A stretch of DNA of 64,000 nt from Thuidium tamariscinum (Eukaryota; Streptophyta; Bryopsida; Hypnales; Thuidiaceae), in assembly GCA_947034885.2 (NCBI GenBank), contig OZ019759.1, positions 9,302,501 through 9,366,500 of the forward strand, given 5' to 3'. The position numbers were made by a program, and so were the translations under genes. Below are positions 11,316-23,328 of this stretch, in pieces; within the stretch, counting starts at the first letter, position 1, and the number at the start of each line of letters is the position of its first letter. The notes under the pieces are model-generated. The model worked only from the letters and a program-made list of their open reading frames with translations. It made no database searches and had not been told where the DNA came from.

Positions 11316-12650
11316 ACCAACATAATACACTCTGTACTGGGTGCAAAAGTATGGCCTGTTGCCCATGGAGAGGTTCAATGAAATGCTCAGGCCCTTGGAG
11401 AGAAAGAAATGTATTGCACAACCAACAAAGACATGGTACTCTATGCCTACAAAAGTCTTCACTTCCTTCGTCTTGAGGGTAAGACTTACAAAAGCCTCTC
11501 CTTTACATGTAGTCTCTATTTCTTGTTCTTGCCTTGGTCTCTAGAGGGGCATAGTGTGGTAGAAGCACACTCCACCCCCCTAAAAAGTATGTCAAAAAAG
11601 TACTTTTTGGCAATGTATTATTGTCAAAATACTTTTTTAGTTTAAAAAACTAAATCTTTTTAAATTTTATTCAACTCAAGAAGATGAATAATCTAATAAA
11701 AATTAGTTTTCTATAGCCAATCCTTTCATTTCTTGATGTTTGGAAAAAATGTGGAATTGGACAGCAAGAGATTGCTATGGTGGCAAATGTAGTGCTTTGG
11801 GGATACACAAAGACGACCTTACTTGAGAATCAGATCGTGGAAGAGGCAGCTCTATCCATGAGGGTGGGAGCCAAGGAAAAGAATGCCAAACTCTACGTTA
11901 AGATGATCAAGTTCTTCACCATTGTCGATCCCACTCATAGAACAAGATTCTTTAAGGAGGTTAGTTGTATTGCTTCACTGATCATGTCTTCTCTCACTGT
12001 CATTCTTCCTTGGATTTGAAATGACACTCAATTGCTTTGTGGATGTTTAGGTGAAGAGGCATTAGATCTCCAATGAGGTGCCCGAAATGACGCTCGAGAA
12101 ATTGCAGATGGTAGCCACTTGCAACACAATGCCACAACACTAAATCAAGTTCCTCAGGTGGTGGAATGCATCCATTCCGTCTCATGATGCTAGGAAGTTC
12201 CTAGCCAAACTTGTAGCTGAATCACACCTCCAGCCATTCCTCAATAAGTGCGTCTGGTATGCAAGGATAAGTTCATTTGCTTATACCATTTTATATTTAT
12301 ATTGGTATGGTTTTTTGGTAGAAGTGCATTTTGTTTCTTTATTTGCATCTCACGTTTTCATATGTGAAATGAACTTCTCTTTCTAATCACCATTCTATAC
12401 AAATCAAGGATACTATGATCAAATACTTTGATGGGGTGGTTAGACAAGACAATCTCAAGATCAACATGAATGTTCCACAATAGCTAGAGACATTGCCAGA
12501 CTACATCAAGGGATGGAGGAGGAAGATTTGGGACCAAGCCTTTGGACCTGTCTTCAAGGACTGGTGCTAATTACTTCAAGAAAGGAGATTCCTTCATGAA
12601 TTACAAAGGCTCCAACCTAATGGTCCAACAAGTTCTTTTCCGGTATGCTT
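11316..12650 (+). pseudogene. unrecognised decayed multi-exon gene
   Basis: I do not recognise this gene. Several blocks look coding and are bounded by splice-like sites: about 11316-11472 (KYGLLPMERFNEMLRPLERK), about 11716-11959 (ending FTIVDPTHRTRFFKE before GTTAGT), about 12052-12260 after TGTTTAG (LEKLQMVATCNTMPQH, SHDARKFLAKLVAESHLQ), and 12412-12640 (TLPDYIKGWRRKIWDQAFG). In-frame TAG and TAA codons interrupt the third block and a TAG the fourth. The residue mix (charged, with Trp-rich WWN and WRRKIW stretches) suggests a transposon protein rather than a host enzyme. No AGGTCG palindromes were seen here, so it may belong to a different element. Confidence 0.45.
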
Positions 12651-13693
12651 TAAACATTTGTCAATGTATTTCCAAAATCATTTGCCTTATGCTTTGACCA
12701 TGTTGCTCACAACTCTTTCACAGTTGTTATAGAAGGGTATACCATTTAAAATTCAACATCATGTTGGTTGCTTGAGTTTGTTACTTTTTTTTGTTCATTG
12801 AGTCGATCGGTGTGGGATAATTGCAGAAACACTTGTCTTATTTGTTGCATTTGGCTAATCTTTTGGGGAGTACTTTAAAATTAGAAAATTGATTTTTAAA
12901 ACATTTGAAAAATATGACTTATGTATACACCTTTAAGATGAAGGTACCCATGGAAGGAATTGCACAGAAAAATTGTCTAAATAGGAGAACTAGAAAAGTG
13001 CCAAGTCCCAAGAAAATACATATTTTGATGTTTTAATTAGGGAAAAATAGAAAAATTATATAAATTCAAAAAATCAAAACTAGCCATTTGTAACAACTTT
13101 ATGGAGATGGTCACAAGGCCTTATTCGTTAAAATGAGACAAATTGTGGTCTCATTTTAATGACTTTCTATTTTAATGCTAAAAAAGTTTTCATTAAATTG
13201 AGACTCAAAAATGCCAAAAATTAACTTTTATTATTATTTTCTTACTTCTACAAGTGTCAAAAATCCACTATCAACATTCAAATTTTGTCTTCTAATTATT
13301 TTATAAGTAAACAAAATACCTCATTCAAAACATTTTCAAGTTAGGTGTTTTTTTAAATGGACAGTTCTATTTCTTAAAACACACATGTAAAGTTTGATGA
13401 TACCACACTTTGACTTCACAAACTTATCACGTATTCACCTACTCCTTCATAGAAGAAAATATTTTGTACACACTTTTGGGATGCAATTGTAAAAAATATA
13501 TTTACTATTAATAGAAATCAATATCTACTATATAGTCACAATATTGTGATGAAAGACATATCCAATTCTTGTACTATATATGCATTTAAATATCATTCTA
13601 CTTTGTAAATATAAATTTTAACTACAATAGAAAAAACAAACTAATACTTGAAATACAACAATGCAACAACAATATACTACAACTATAAAATAT
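12651..13693. other. AT-rich spacer, no gene seen
   Basis: No coding signal. One 12-base-arm hairpin (TTAAAATGAGAC / GTCTCATTTTAA) lies near 13126-13160. Otherwise plain AT-rich sequence. Confidence 0.55.
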
Positions 13694-16590
13694 TCACTCT
13701 TCTTCCATAGGCTCATCCTCCTCTTCTTGATGATTGTTTCGTTCTTTGATTGTAATGGTCGCCACAGATGCCTTAATGATGCCAATTTGTAAATTTGGAA
13801 TTGACACTTTTGCTTTTTTAGTGTTTTCTCTGAAATGAGGCTTCCAAGCTGTTAGAATACAATCCATACTTGACCATGTTGGCTTGATCGCGGTGTCTTC
13901 ACGCCATACATTCCCTTGTTTTAAGTCCCATCCCTCATACGTATCCATATTAATGTGCCGATTTGAGGCAGGCGTCCAATATTGAATTTGGATCATATGC
14001 ATGTGCCCTGGATCTGGACTTTGAGCCGTAATGGCTTTAGCAAGCCAAAATGGTTTAGGATCACCATTAGCAAGACGCACTACAATAAAAGAACCTTCAT
14101 GTGTATCAACATTAACACGGAATGAAGGACATGGACGATCACGCTTGTGTCCAACGAATGATGCATCTTTTGTGTCTTCCTCATGCAATGTACCATCTCT
14201 TTGCATTCGATTTGTCTTGTCTGGGGTAATCCTAGAAGCCGGCCTAAATCTATCCAGTAATGCTTTACGCACTTGAAGAGGTACATCCAAAGTTAAGAAT
14301 GGTGCCTTGGAAGATTATTAGAAAGGCATATTGTTCGAATGCCTTTCTAATAATCTTCCAAGGCACCATTCTTCCGCCTGAATTCTCCTGTATAATCGTC
14401 ATTTGCCATTTTCTTCCAATAATCAACAAAACTGTTCAGACCTTTCTTTATATCTAGAAGAGCCTTCATTGGTTCAGGAACTAGAGGTGGAGGACTAACT
14501 GTTGGTATTTTAAGAAGCCCGTCTACAGTCTCGGACCACAATCTTATTCCCTTGCCACCCTCAGGCAACCACTTATCATCTGTATACAAATTCTTATACT
14601 CCATGAGAGGCCATCCATTTGAATCCTTGAAAAACTTGAATAGTTGAGATCTAGAATGACCCTCTAAGAAGTCCCCACCCGTGCCGAGGTATCCGTGTAC
14701 AAATACCTTGAAGTTAGGAACTTCCTCAATGAGATGAGGAATCACAGGATGCTCATCAGAATCCATGAATGACTTCATGAGCCTTGGAAGTGTTGGATAG
14801 TTATTTGTCTTCAATCTAGAGCTCCATCGACCAAAAAGAGCATCTATATCTTCATGAGTGTGTCCCACAATGAAGAAGTTGATATACACCTCACAAAATA
14901 TACATTTCTATACAAGCATGGAGCAAAAACCAAAAACATAACGATTCTTATTGTCCCCTGAACAATTGTCCAACTGTAATATTAATACATGGGAAAGAGG
15001 ATTAGCTGGAAGTGGTTCATCTAGAGGTAGAAGGGAATCCAAACAAGTCTCTGCTCCATTTAAAAGTGCCTTTGTCAAGGTGGATTGCTTGTCTTCTATT
15101 GAAAATAACTTACGCGATGAATTCTTTGGCACTCCTTCCAAATTACGCAACAACCTCGCTATTGATCCAATGGTATGATGAATTTGTTGGATAAATGCCT
15201 AAACTATAATGTGCATATTGCACATCACCATGCCCATGAGCAATCATACCGATCATTGCAATAGGCATTTTCATGAAGGATTCAATCACTTTAGTCTTGT
15301 GGGAAAAGTGAGGAGAAGCAGTCTTGGAATGATTCATCTTGTTGTGAATGATGCACAACACCTTATTAGGCGTTCTTATTGATTCGTCCCGATGTCCGTA
15401 GTAGAGTTGTCTATGAGCCAATTGCCCCTGATTATTGACTTTCTTTAGTTGTTTCCACTTAGATTTTGCCTCTTCACCCACAAAAGCGCTTCTCAATTGG
15501 TTGTATTTGTCACACAAACCACATCTAGCAAATGTATCTCTACAAGCCTTTGCAGCAAACTCAGGAAAAAAATCACAACAAATATTGCTCAAACCGCTAG
15601 AAGAAATTGGTGGCAAATTGAAGCTTGCATTGGATTCATTGATTGTTTTCAATTGATCACTCCAACGAAATGAAGATGGGAGAACCATGGCAGTGACCTT
15701 CTCCCCATACTCCAATGTCTTTGTCTTGTGTGGCATTTTATCAGCATCTGACTCTATTAACCTTTGAACTGTGGCAGTAGCTTGAAGAGTTTGCATGCGA
15801 GGCTTCTTACTTCCCATATTCCCATGCACATCGGCTTGATTTCCAGTTTTGGCTTTCTCTTTGTACCTATAAAATGTACATTTCGCAATCCCATGAATGA
15901 TCTACCATATAGTAGGATAGACTTCCCTCTCTTTCAAGGTGATCCACTTTTTTCCATTGGCGTCCTTGTGGATCTACCTGTGCACCTCCAACAAAGTCTT
16001 GTTGCAAGCTTTGAAGTCATCACTACCATACAGCTCGGTCCGTATTGCTTGAATAAGTGCACGCGGAAAATGTTGTACACAAATCTTTCCACAATAAGTT
16101 CTTGTGGAAACTGCTATGATCGATTCTATAGTCAAGAGAAATTCTTTTTTAGGAGGGACCTCAGGATCCACCCTCAAGCGATTTGATTCATACAATTGAA
16201 CCCCCTTTCAAACTCTTTTTGAGTTGATGGCTATATTGTACTTTTGTGTTTTGTCATGGTCATATAAAGAAGCACCGTCGTACAAAAAAACTCTCCTAAT
16301 GTGCCAAGACCATATAGACCACATATTTGCCGATGAAAAAAGCTCCTCGTTCAAAGACTCTACAATATGAATGTCAACTCAATCATCACTGAGCGAGTTT
16401 CCATTCTAGTCAAAGACTAGCTCAGGATCAACGTTCTAGCAAATGCCCCTTGCAACATCCACCCCATCTTTGTTTTGTAGAGTCACGGGCTGTGTAACCC
16501 ACTTCACACGAGGGATCCCCTCGCACAGACGAACATCCAGTGGAAGTATCGAAACTGGATTTGTGAAGTCCTCTGGCCCATGGTAATTCA
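13694..16590 (-). pseudogene. DUF7869-like putative transposase, decayed copy
   Basis: Fragments in several minus-strand frames align in order with the better copy at 47785-50622. From the N-terminus: CEGIPRVKWVTQPVTL near 16520; KICVQHFPRALI near 16080; the Cys-rich CGLCDKYNQLRSAF near 15500; IAHGHGDVQYAHYSL near 15230; LQLDNCSGDNKNRYV near 14960; and VGHTHEDIDALFGRW near 14860. The C-terminal domain (FRVNVDTHEGSFIVVRLA, YEGWD) is at 13694-14290. Breaks include frameshifts, in-frame TAG/TGA codons near 16400-16450 and a palindromic scar at 14295-14373. The conserved Asp residues are still visible in the fragments. The acidic tail (EEEDEPMEEE) is not present in the other copy, which ends differently. 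The 5' end is approximate. Confidence 0.75.
14295..14373. repeat. perfect 35-base-arm palindrome inside the pseudogene
   Basis: Arms 14295-14329 and 14339-14373 are exact inverted copies around a 9-base loop. The right arm is gene sequence (encoding KNGALEDY on the minus strand); the left arm is its inverted duplicate and replaces the expected downstream coding sequence. This is the product expected from a template-switch (fold-back) event. It is not flanked by a target duplication. Confidence 0.85.
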
Positions 16591-16625
16591 TTCTGTAAAT
16601 AATAAATCACCCAATAAGAAAGAAC

Positions 16626-17377
16626 ATCATTGGGTTGACGATAACAAATGCATCTTTAAAATATCGTTATCAGTAAAACAGACGATTTGAATAAAAGTAG
16701 AACTCATCAGAAGTAATATCTACTATTAGTTCCAGGAATAATCATTTCCACAAACCAAAGTAAAAACAAACACCTACTAGAATAACAGTTAACCTCGATT
16801 CGAGGATAACCCGGACAAGTAAAATCTTCTGTGACACGTGTTTACACTTAATTATAGAAAATTATCTGTTTTAACAAACAAACACTAAATAAGTATTCAG
16901 ACAAATAATGGACTTATCCTCAACCCGATGATAACCATGACCCATACACAATGTCTGAAGTATTCATGGTTCTTATTGAATTCATGAAATAAAAATTGCC
17001 AAAGTAAATAACGACAAACACAATTAGAAGTTTGTAAGTTATCCTCGAGTCAAGGATAGCCCATATAAAGCAATGACAATTCACAATGGACTTGTAAACT
17101 AAGATTCCTAGAAATTCTTCAAAACAAACTCATGCACTTGTCATTTCAAGTTAAGACGACATGAAGTGCTTAGTCTAGTGAGTAGACATCATTAACACGA
17201 GGATAATTTTTATTTAAAAATACGCTTAACATCAGCAGTGAACGACCTTTCCATCCAATTCTTCACTTTGAAGTCGTGAAGATAATTTTTGCATTATACA
17301 ATATTACTTCTACGTTCCTCTTAATTATCATCGACTCAATGATATACATGAATGTTATCATTTAATCGATGATAATG
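16626..17377. repeat. cluster of ATCCTCGA palindromes in the leader
   Basis: About seven related dyads with consensus TTATCNTCRA-N-CGANGATAA. Sites: 16626-16644 (degenerate), 16788-16810 (AACCTCGATTCGAGGATAAC), 16914-16935, 17038-17060 (TTATCCTCGAGTCAAGGATA), 17189-17208, 17325-17344 and 17354-17377. They lie upstream of the minus-strand DUF7869-like pseudogene. The motif differs from the AGGTCG motif of the other DUF7869-like gene but occupies the same place. Confidence 0.75.
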
Positions 17378-20300
17378 ATCATGTATATATCCTATAATTT
17401 ACGGCAAATAGTTCAGAGCAAGCGTAGATAAGAACTCCATCAACATTTGCGTAAAAGTCACAAACAATTGCATTACACATCCTACAAAAAAGTACATTAT
17501 CTTAGAAAGCAGTGAAGTGTGTAGACAGAACATGTCAAATATGATGTTCATAGAAAACAGTACTTCCTCAATAAGATGTTAATGTCCAAAAAAAATGCGC
17601 CAAATAACCAACTGAGTACAGTTCCAATGAATTCATACAATCTATAGAAGCGAATGCAGGATTGAGGAATGAGAAGACGGAGCGCAAGAGAACCGAGTGA
17701 GCATAGAATCAATTATTCATGCATGACGAAATCAGTAAGGTCATGGGAAGAGAAGACGAAGCTCCAAGATAGCGAGGGCGGGAAAGAAAGGCGCGCAAGG
17801 GACGTATTTCAAATCTGTCCACGTACACGCCCTCAACCCCAAAATTCTGGACTAGTGCTACAAAACTTTCGGCCCTACGTGTTGACAGCCTTGGCGCACC
17901 AATATGCGGTCCACAACCAAGAATGACTAAATTTCAGCGCTTCCTCTGACAGTTAAGAGGTATCTTTTGTCGGCTAACTTATTCATGACTCTCTATAATT
18001 GTCCACTTTAAATGTTTTTAGTTGACTTCTGAACTTCTTCCTTTGCATTAAGTGATTTCTAAAAATGTGACCAAGAATAATTACTAACCAAGCCTTTTCG
18101 GGAATTTAGTTCACTTAATCTTATTCTTTTACTGCTTTGGAGTTTAGGGTTCAGCTTTTACCTTCTCCCTTACCTTTAGGGTTTAGAGTTTAGGATTTAG
18201 GATTTAGTTCTAGAGTTTACTGTTTACGTTTAGGTTTCAGGGTTCAATTATGGGATTTAGGTGTACTTCTAGGATTTAGGATTTAGGGTTTCTTTGTACG
18301 GTTTAGGATTCGGTTCTCGGATTTAGGGTTGAGTTTTATGGGTTACTGTTCAATCTTTGGTGTTCTTTAGGCTTCAAGGATTGAGGTTAGGCCTCCATTA
18401 TATGATTTAGGATTCACAAATCATTGTGCATAAGATGTGCTTTAGCTGATGATTTAGGATATATTGTCTACAACCCATTCATATAGGTTATGTTGTTGAA
18501 TCAAAAAATCACATCTATATTTTTACTTCTATTGTTTTTGAAATTCTTCTTTAAAGTGAAGAATGACAAACATTTATAGATTTCATTCTTGGAAAGAATG
18601 ATGTTAGACTTCTCAATGTGTGAAAGCAATTTCACATATGTATGAGGTTCATACATATAATCCTTGAGTCATTCTTTTTTTCTTATTTGATTTATTCAAG
18701 AGGACTTGAAATTCACTTCATATGCACTTATTTCATGAAATCTAAAACACAATTCATTAGTATGGTGATTTTTTGTCCTCTTCAACATAATGTACTAAAG
18801 CTTGGAAAATTTTATAGGTTAGGGTTAATCGTTCACAAATAAAAATTCAAATACAACTAAAACTATTAGTTCTTAATAATAAAAAAATTATTTTATTTCA
18901 TGGTAGGCTTCTAAGTATATTTCAATCTTCCAACCAATAGAGTTAGTTCTTTGAATTAATAAAAAAATTATTTAAAACCTTGCAAGGCTTCTAAGTGTAC
19001 TTCAATCTTGCAACCATTACTGATAGTCCTTGAAATGTATGCCTTCAATAATTATTTTCTTCTTCTCATGAACAGAATCAAATTTATATATTCGATATTG
19101 ATACAAAACTTTTCTTGTTTATAAGTTTGTTCTTGTCAGCCTTGTAATTCTTAAAACAAAATAATTATTAGAATTTTAAAACTTGTAGTACAATATTGTG
19201 TCTAAAAAAATTGCAGTGCTACCCTTTTTCATTTAATAAATTAACGGGTCATTGTTTAGGTGTAGTAATGATTTTGAATTTTTCAATGTCCATTGAATGT
19301 GCAATGTCATTTCAAGCATTGCCCATTCTTTTTCGATAGTATTTATGTGAACTTGGCATCATTAGTTGTTTTCTTCTTATTTAAAAAACATGGCAATGAT
19401 TGTTAACACATTGTTTTTTAATCTAGTCTTCATTGCATTGGTCATACGCATCATTGTATGTAAATTAGAATAATCTATGATATTTTCTAATCTTTGACCT
19501 TCAAGTAGCCCAAATATTTTTTTGTAAAATGTAAGATAAAAACTGCAACCACTGTGGAGAAAATTATTCAATTTCTCAAAGTCTTGGAAGTCATGTTTTG
19601 AAGACAAAACAAATTTGGAAGAAGTAATTTTGTATCTGGAATAGAGTAATTCGTAATCTTTTTTATTTCTCACCATTGGAGTGTATGTACTGTAAAGAAA
19701 ACGTTCACCATTACATTCCCCTCATTAGGAGTGTCTCCGTCCCCCAAAGGGACCCTTACAAATTTCCTTGTTTATTTAATTATTTTGTATATTTTATTTA
19801 AATCTATGAATTAATATACTAATTGATTTTCTTTAATTCCATTAGTTGTAAAATAAGGTTGTTTTGAAAGATTGAACCCATTATTTTGTATGAATTAGAG
19901 ATTATATGAATAAAATAGTGTTTAGGAGAATTTTATTTATTGTGCATAATATAAATTTCAACCATGTAGTAAAGGTAGTATGAAAATCTTACTTCATGAG
20001 GAGGCAAAGTTTATTCATCCTACTAGGTAGGGCCAAAATGATGAATTGCAATCTACAAAATTAAGTTTCAAAAATGTTTTTTAAATATTTCCTTTTAGAG
20101 TTAGTATATTAGAATAAATTTTTGGGCATGTAAATTTGAAAAAAACATTGGGTGCCTTATTAGACTTTAATTGCAATGTCTTTTGTCATTATTGTTGCAT
20201 TCATTGTTGATTATGAATGTAATTTGTACACATTATAGATTACATATTTTGCAATTAACACTTCATCTAACTAAAACATTATTATTTACAAATATATAGA

Positions 20301-21690
20301 AATATGATGGTAAAGTTATAATGTTTTTTACTAATTCAATTGTCAAGACCCTTGTTACAATCTTGGATGGATAAATGCATTGACAGATGGAAGAATTGAT
20401 GATTGTGTCATGACTTTTGTCATGACTTGAAGCTGATATTGTTCATGTTGCCAAAAAAATTTATATGAATTAAAGATAAAAGGTAAAGCCATTTTTGAAA
20501 ATGAATTCTGTCATTTGGCAATTATAAAATTACAAAATAAGAATTCTTCTTGAAATCTTATAGTTGAGGGTCAATCTAATTTCAACATATTATTTTTGTA
20601 TATTTTTTATATGAATTTCAAAACACCTAATACTTTTAAGAGTTCTTTAGAATTTATAAGATTCAACCATTATTCCAAATGAAAATGGAATTAAGCATCC
20701 ATGGAATTGCAAAATATAAGAATTTGTCATGGTATCGTCAAAGCTAATGTCCCTTCTACATGTTCTTTTTTGCCTTTTGTTGATGTGAAATCCAAAATAA
20801 TTTAAGAAATCTTGTACACTACCAATGCAACCTATCATTCATAAATTTTTTAATATTAAGTGCATGCAACCCCATGCTTCAACAGAGAATGAAAAGCACT
20901 GAAGTTCTTATGCTTTTGGATATTTTTCCCAAACAAATTGTACATACGAGTTCACTTTTTTCTCCTTAACCTACTTTTTTGGTTTGAAATTTTTTTGTTA
21001 TAAATTTATTTGTAAAATAGTAGGATATTTCAAAAAGTCATGAGCATTGTCTGCCATTTCTTATTCTATTTAATAGAACCATGTTAAAATATCAAATGGT
21101 TGAAAAAAGTTAACTATTTTCCACTACAACAAATACACAAAAGTTTACTTTCATTTTTTTCTCTCTATCCATTTTAATGAGTTGCAAATTTTTACCCTAC
21201 TATAGATTAATTAAGAAAAAGATAAGCCTTCAATCTCAATTGTCACTACATTGAAGAGAACGCGATCCAAAGACAATGGTTGTGGCATTTTGTTTCCATG
21301 CTTAGGAGTTTAACAATTTTTTTTTCTCGCCAATCTCTGTGTTCGGTTAATAAGTTCTTTGGACAAGGGTGGGACAAAACATGGCAACTCATTTTTTATT
21401 ATCCCCCATTTCTGATGAATAGACTATTTTCTTTCTGTGACGGTAGGGTGTTCATAGTAATTTTAATTTTTTCATAAAATTTTGAAAAATTAAGGCATCT
21501 TTTTTAATTCCATTTTTGTACATTAAAAGAAATTAGCATTTAAACAAGTTGCAGTCTACCTTAAGGTATTAAAAATGGGTTGGATATTCTATTTTGGAAA
21601 ATGTAGAGCATTCGTCTTCAAGTCTTGATGAATGTAATCTTAATGTATAGGTGTTTCATTTGATAAATTGTAAACTATAAATGGACAGCT
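17378..21690. other. spacer: distal leader then AT-rich DNA
   Basis: About 17640-17940 is GC-richer and may be the first exon/promoter of the minus-strand DUF7869-like pseudogene; no clear TATA box was seen. From 17950 the DNA is AT-rich. A minus-strand frame of 99 codons at 19377-19676 has no recognisable feature and I leave it uncalled. No RNA gene or transposon end recognised. Confidence 0.5.
18140..18420 (+). repeat. degenerate telomere-like TTTAGGG repeats
   Basis: Around twenty scattered variants of TTTAGGG / TTTAGGAT / TTCAGGG occur in this stretch, much denser than in surrounding DNA. They look like a decayed interstitial telomeric array or a locally expanded seven-base repeat. Confidence 0.55.
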
Positions 21691-23328
21691 TCGGTGCCAA
21701 GCCTCGCGTTGCCTTGTTGCTTAGCTTACACGCACGACAGTACCAATCTTGACGTCGAGCCTAGGGTTAGGTCTGTTATCAAACCTAAATGGCAGGTTCG
21801 ATTGGTCGTTGTCCACCTGGGGGAGCAATTTGTAGGCACGTTCATTCATCCCCTCTCCCTCTTGCTCGCCCGCCTTGTGTTCCACCTTCTCGGACATGCG
21901 TGCGAGCGTTTTGGGGTAGGTGTGTTTGTGTTTAGGGTAATGCGTTGGTGAACACATGCTTGCAGTGTTTGGGATTGGGGTGTAAGCGTTGAGGGTTTAG
22001 GTGTTGGCGTCGACGTTGCACCCATTTTTTTCCGGAGGGTTTTAGCTTTCAAAAACTGTGTTTTTGTTTGGAGGTCTTTTGCGGTTTCAGTGGGAGTGCG
22101 AGAGGTTGCACAAGCGGGGCTTGCAGGTGGAGTGATAGCGATTTTGACGCAACTCCTGAATTTTCAATTCACAGTGAGTTTAGATCAGTGAAATCTGAAG
22201 TTCATTGTGAAAGCTGAAGTTCATTGTGATTAAGCTCAATTGATTAGTTGTGAAATTGCTTTTCAGTTACAAACTTATCAATTCTGTTTTTGGGTGAGAT
22301 CATGAGTAACAGGGCCTGTGTTTTCTTCAGGAGGGGCTCGGATTTTGTTTAGGGTTCCCTTTTTTCATTGACAAGTTCAATCGCTTTCCTTGTAAGTGAT
22401 GGTAAGAATCTACAAACTAAGTCATTTGTTTTTGCTATGGGTTTAAAGTTTCAGTTCTCATAAAGAATGCAAGGATTGAACGTGTCGGACCGAGGGTTTA
22501 GGAAGGTTTCAGGGTTGCTTCTAAACACATTATTAGAACCCTAAATCCCTTGTTAGCTGAACTGTGAGTCATTTGTGCAGAATTGATTGATAGTTCTTAT
22601 ACAATTGTATAGTGGTTCAGGTGAAACAGTATTGTACAGTTTGTAAGGAAAATTAAAGTTTAGGCTATAGGGCACTAAAACAAAGCACATCATTAGAGAG
22701 AAATTCGGGTCTCTAAGTGCCTAGTACTTTTGCCTTGGAAATGAATTTTTTGATATATGAAAAAGCCTTAATTCCAAATATATAGTCATTTTCAGAAGTT
22801 GCCATCAATTCTATGGGCCAATGGGAACAAGGCGGCATAGGCCGAATTGGCAACATACAAGGACAAAGTGCTGTTGAGTTGGCAATGGCCGTGTGTACTT
22901 TCTGTGTACCAACTGGGCCCATGTACCTTCCCCAACACTAGCCGTAGTGAATATGGGTAATTGAATAGAGTATTTTGGCAATTATTTTATTATAACCTAC
23001 AAGTACCAAATGGCTTGGGATGTAAGTGTAGAAAGGCTTGTAGGATTTGGGATTTAGAATCCACCATCTGAAATTATTGTACTCACACTGTACACACTAG
23101 TTGACGAGCGTGGAGGAATGTGAAAGGACTAAGAGTGGTCAACGTAGAGATGCTCGCAAGGAACACATTGTACAGTGCGTTGGAATTGTTTCCCGCCAAA
23201 TGAGGTGGTTTGGGGCTATTGCCACAGTAATCTTGGGAGTTTCATTCACGTTGCTGCATTTACTATAGGAGTTTTGGTCCATTCATGTTGCCAATGTCCA
23301 GTGCCGGAACATTAATGTACCTACAGAG
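21690..23328 (+). promoter_or_regulatory. promoter/5' leader region of the coiled-coil gene
   Basis: Composition rises in GC from about 21690 to 22330, with CGCCCGCC and GTTTAGGGT stretches like the leaders at 2.2 and 58.3 kb. Short frames on both strands here show no domain. A splice acceptor-like CCTACAG lies just before the ATG at 23329, so an intron probably ends there. Confidence 0.4.

Noticed and set aside
13694..16590. Endogenous large DNA virus fragment
   Set aside because: FCP1-like and ParB-like genes raised the idea, but there are spliceosomal introns, no capsid, polymerase or packaging genes, and DUF7869-type genes are widespread in plant repeats.
19377..19676. 99-codon minus-strand frame in AT-rich spacer
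   Set aside because: Plausible-looking Lys/Phe/Leu-rich composition is what AT-rich DNA gives by chance; no motif, no splice or promoter context.
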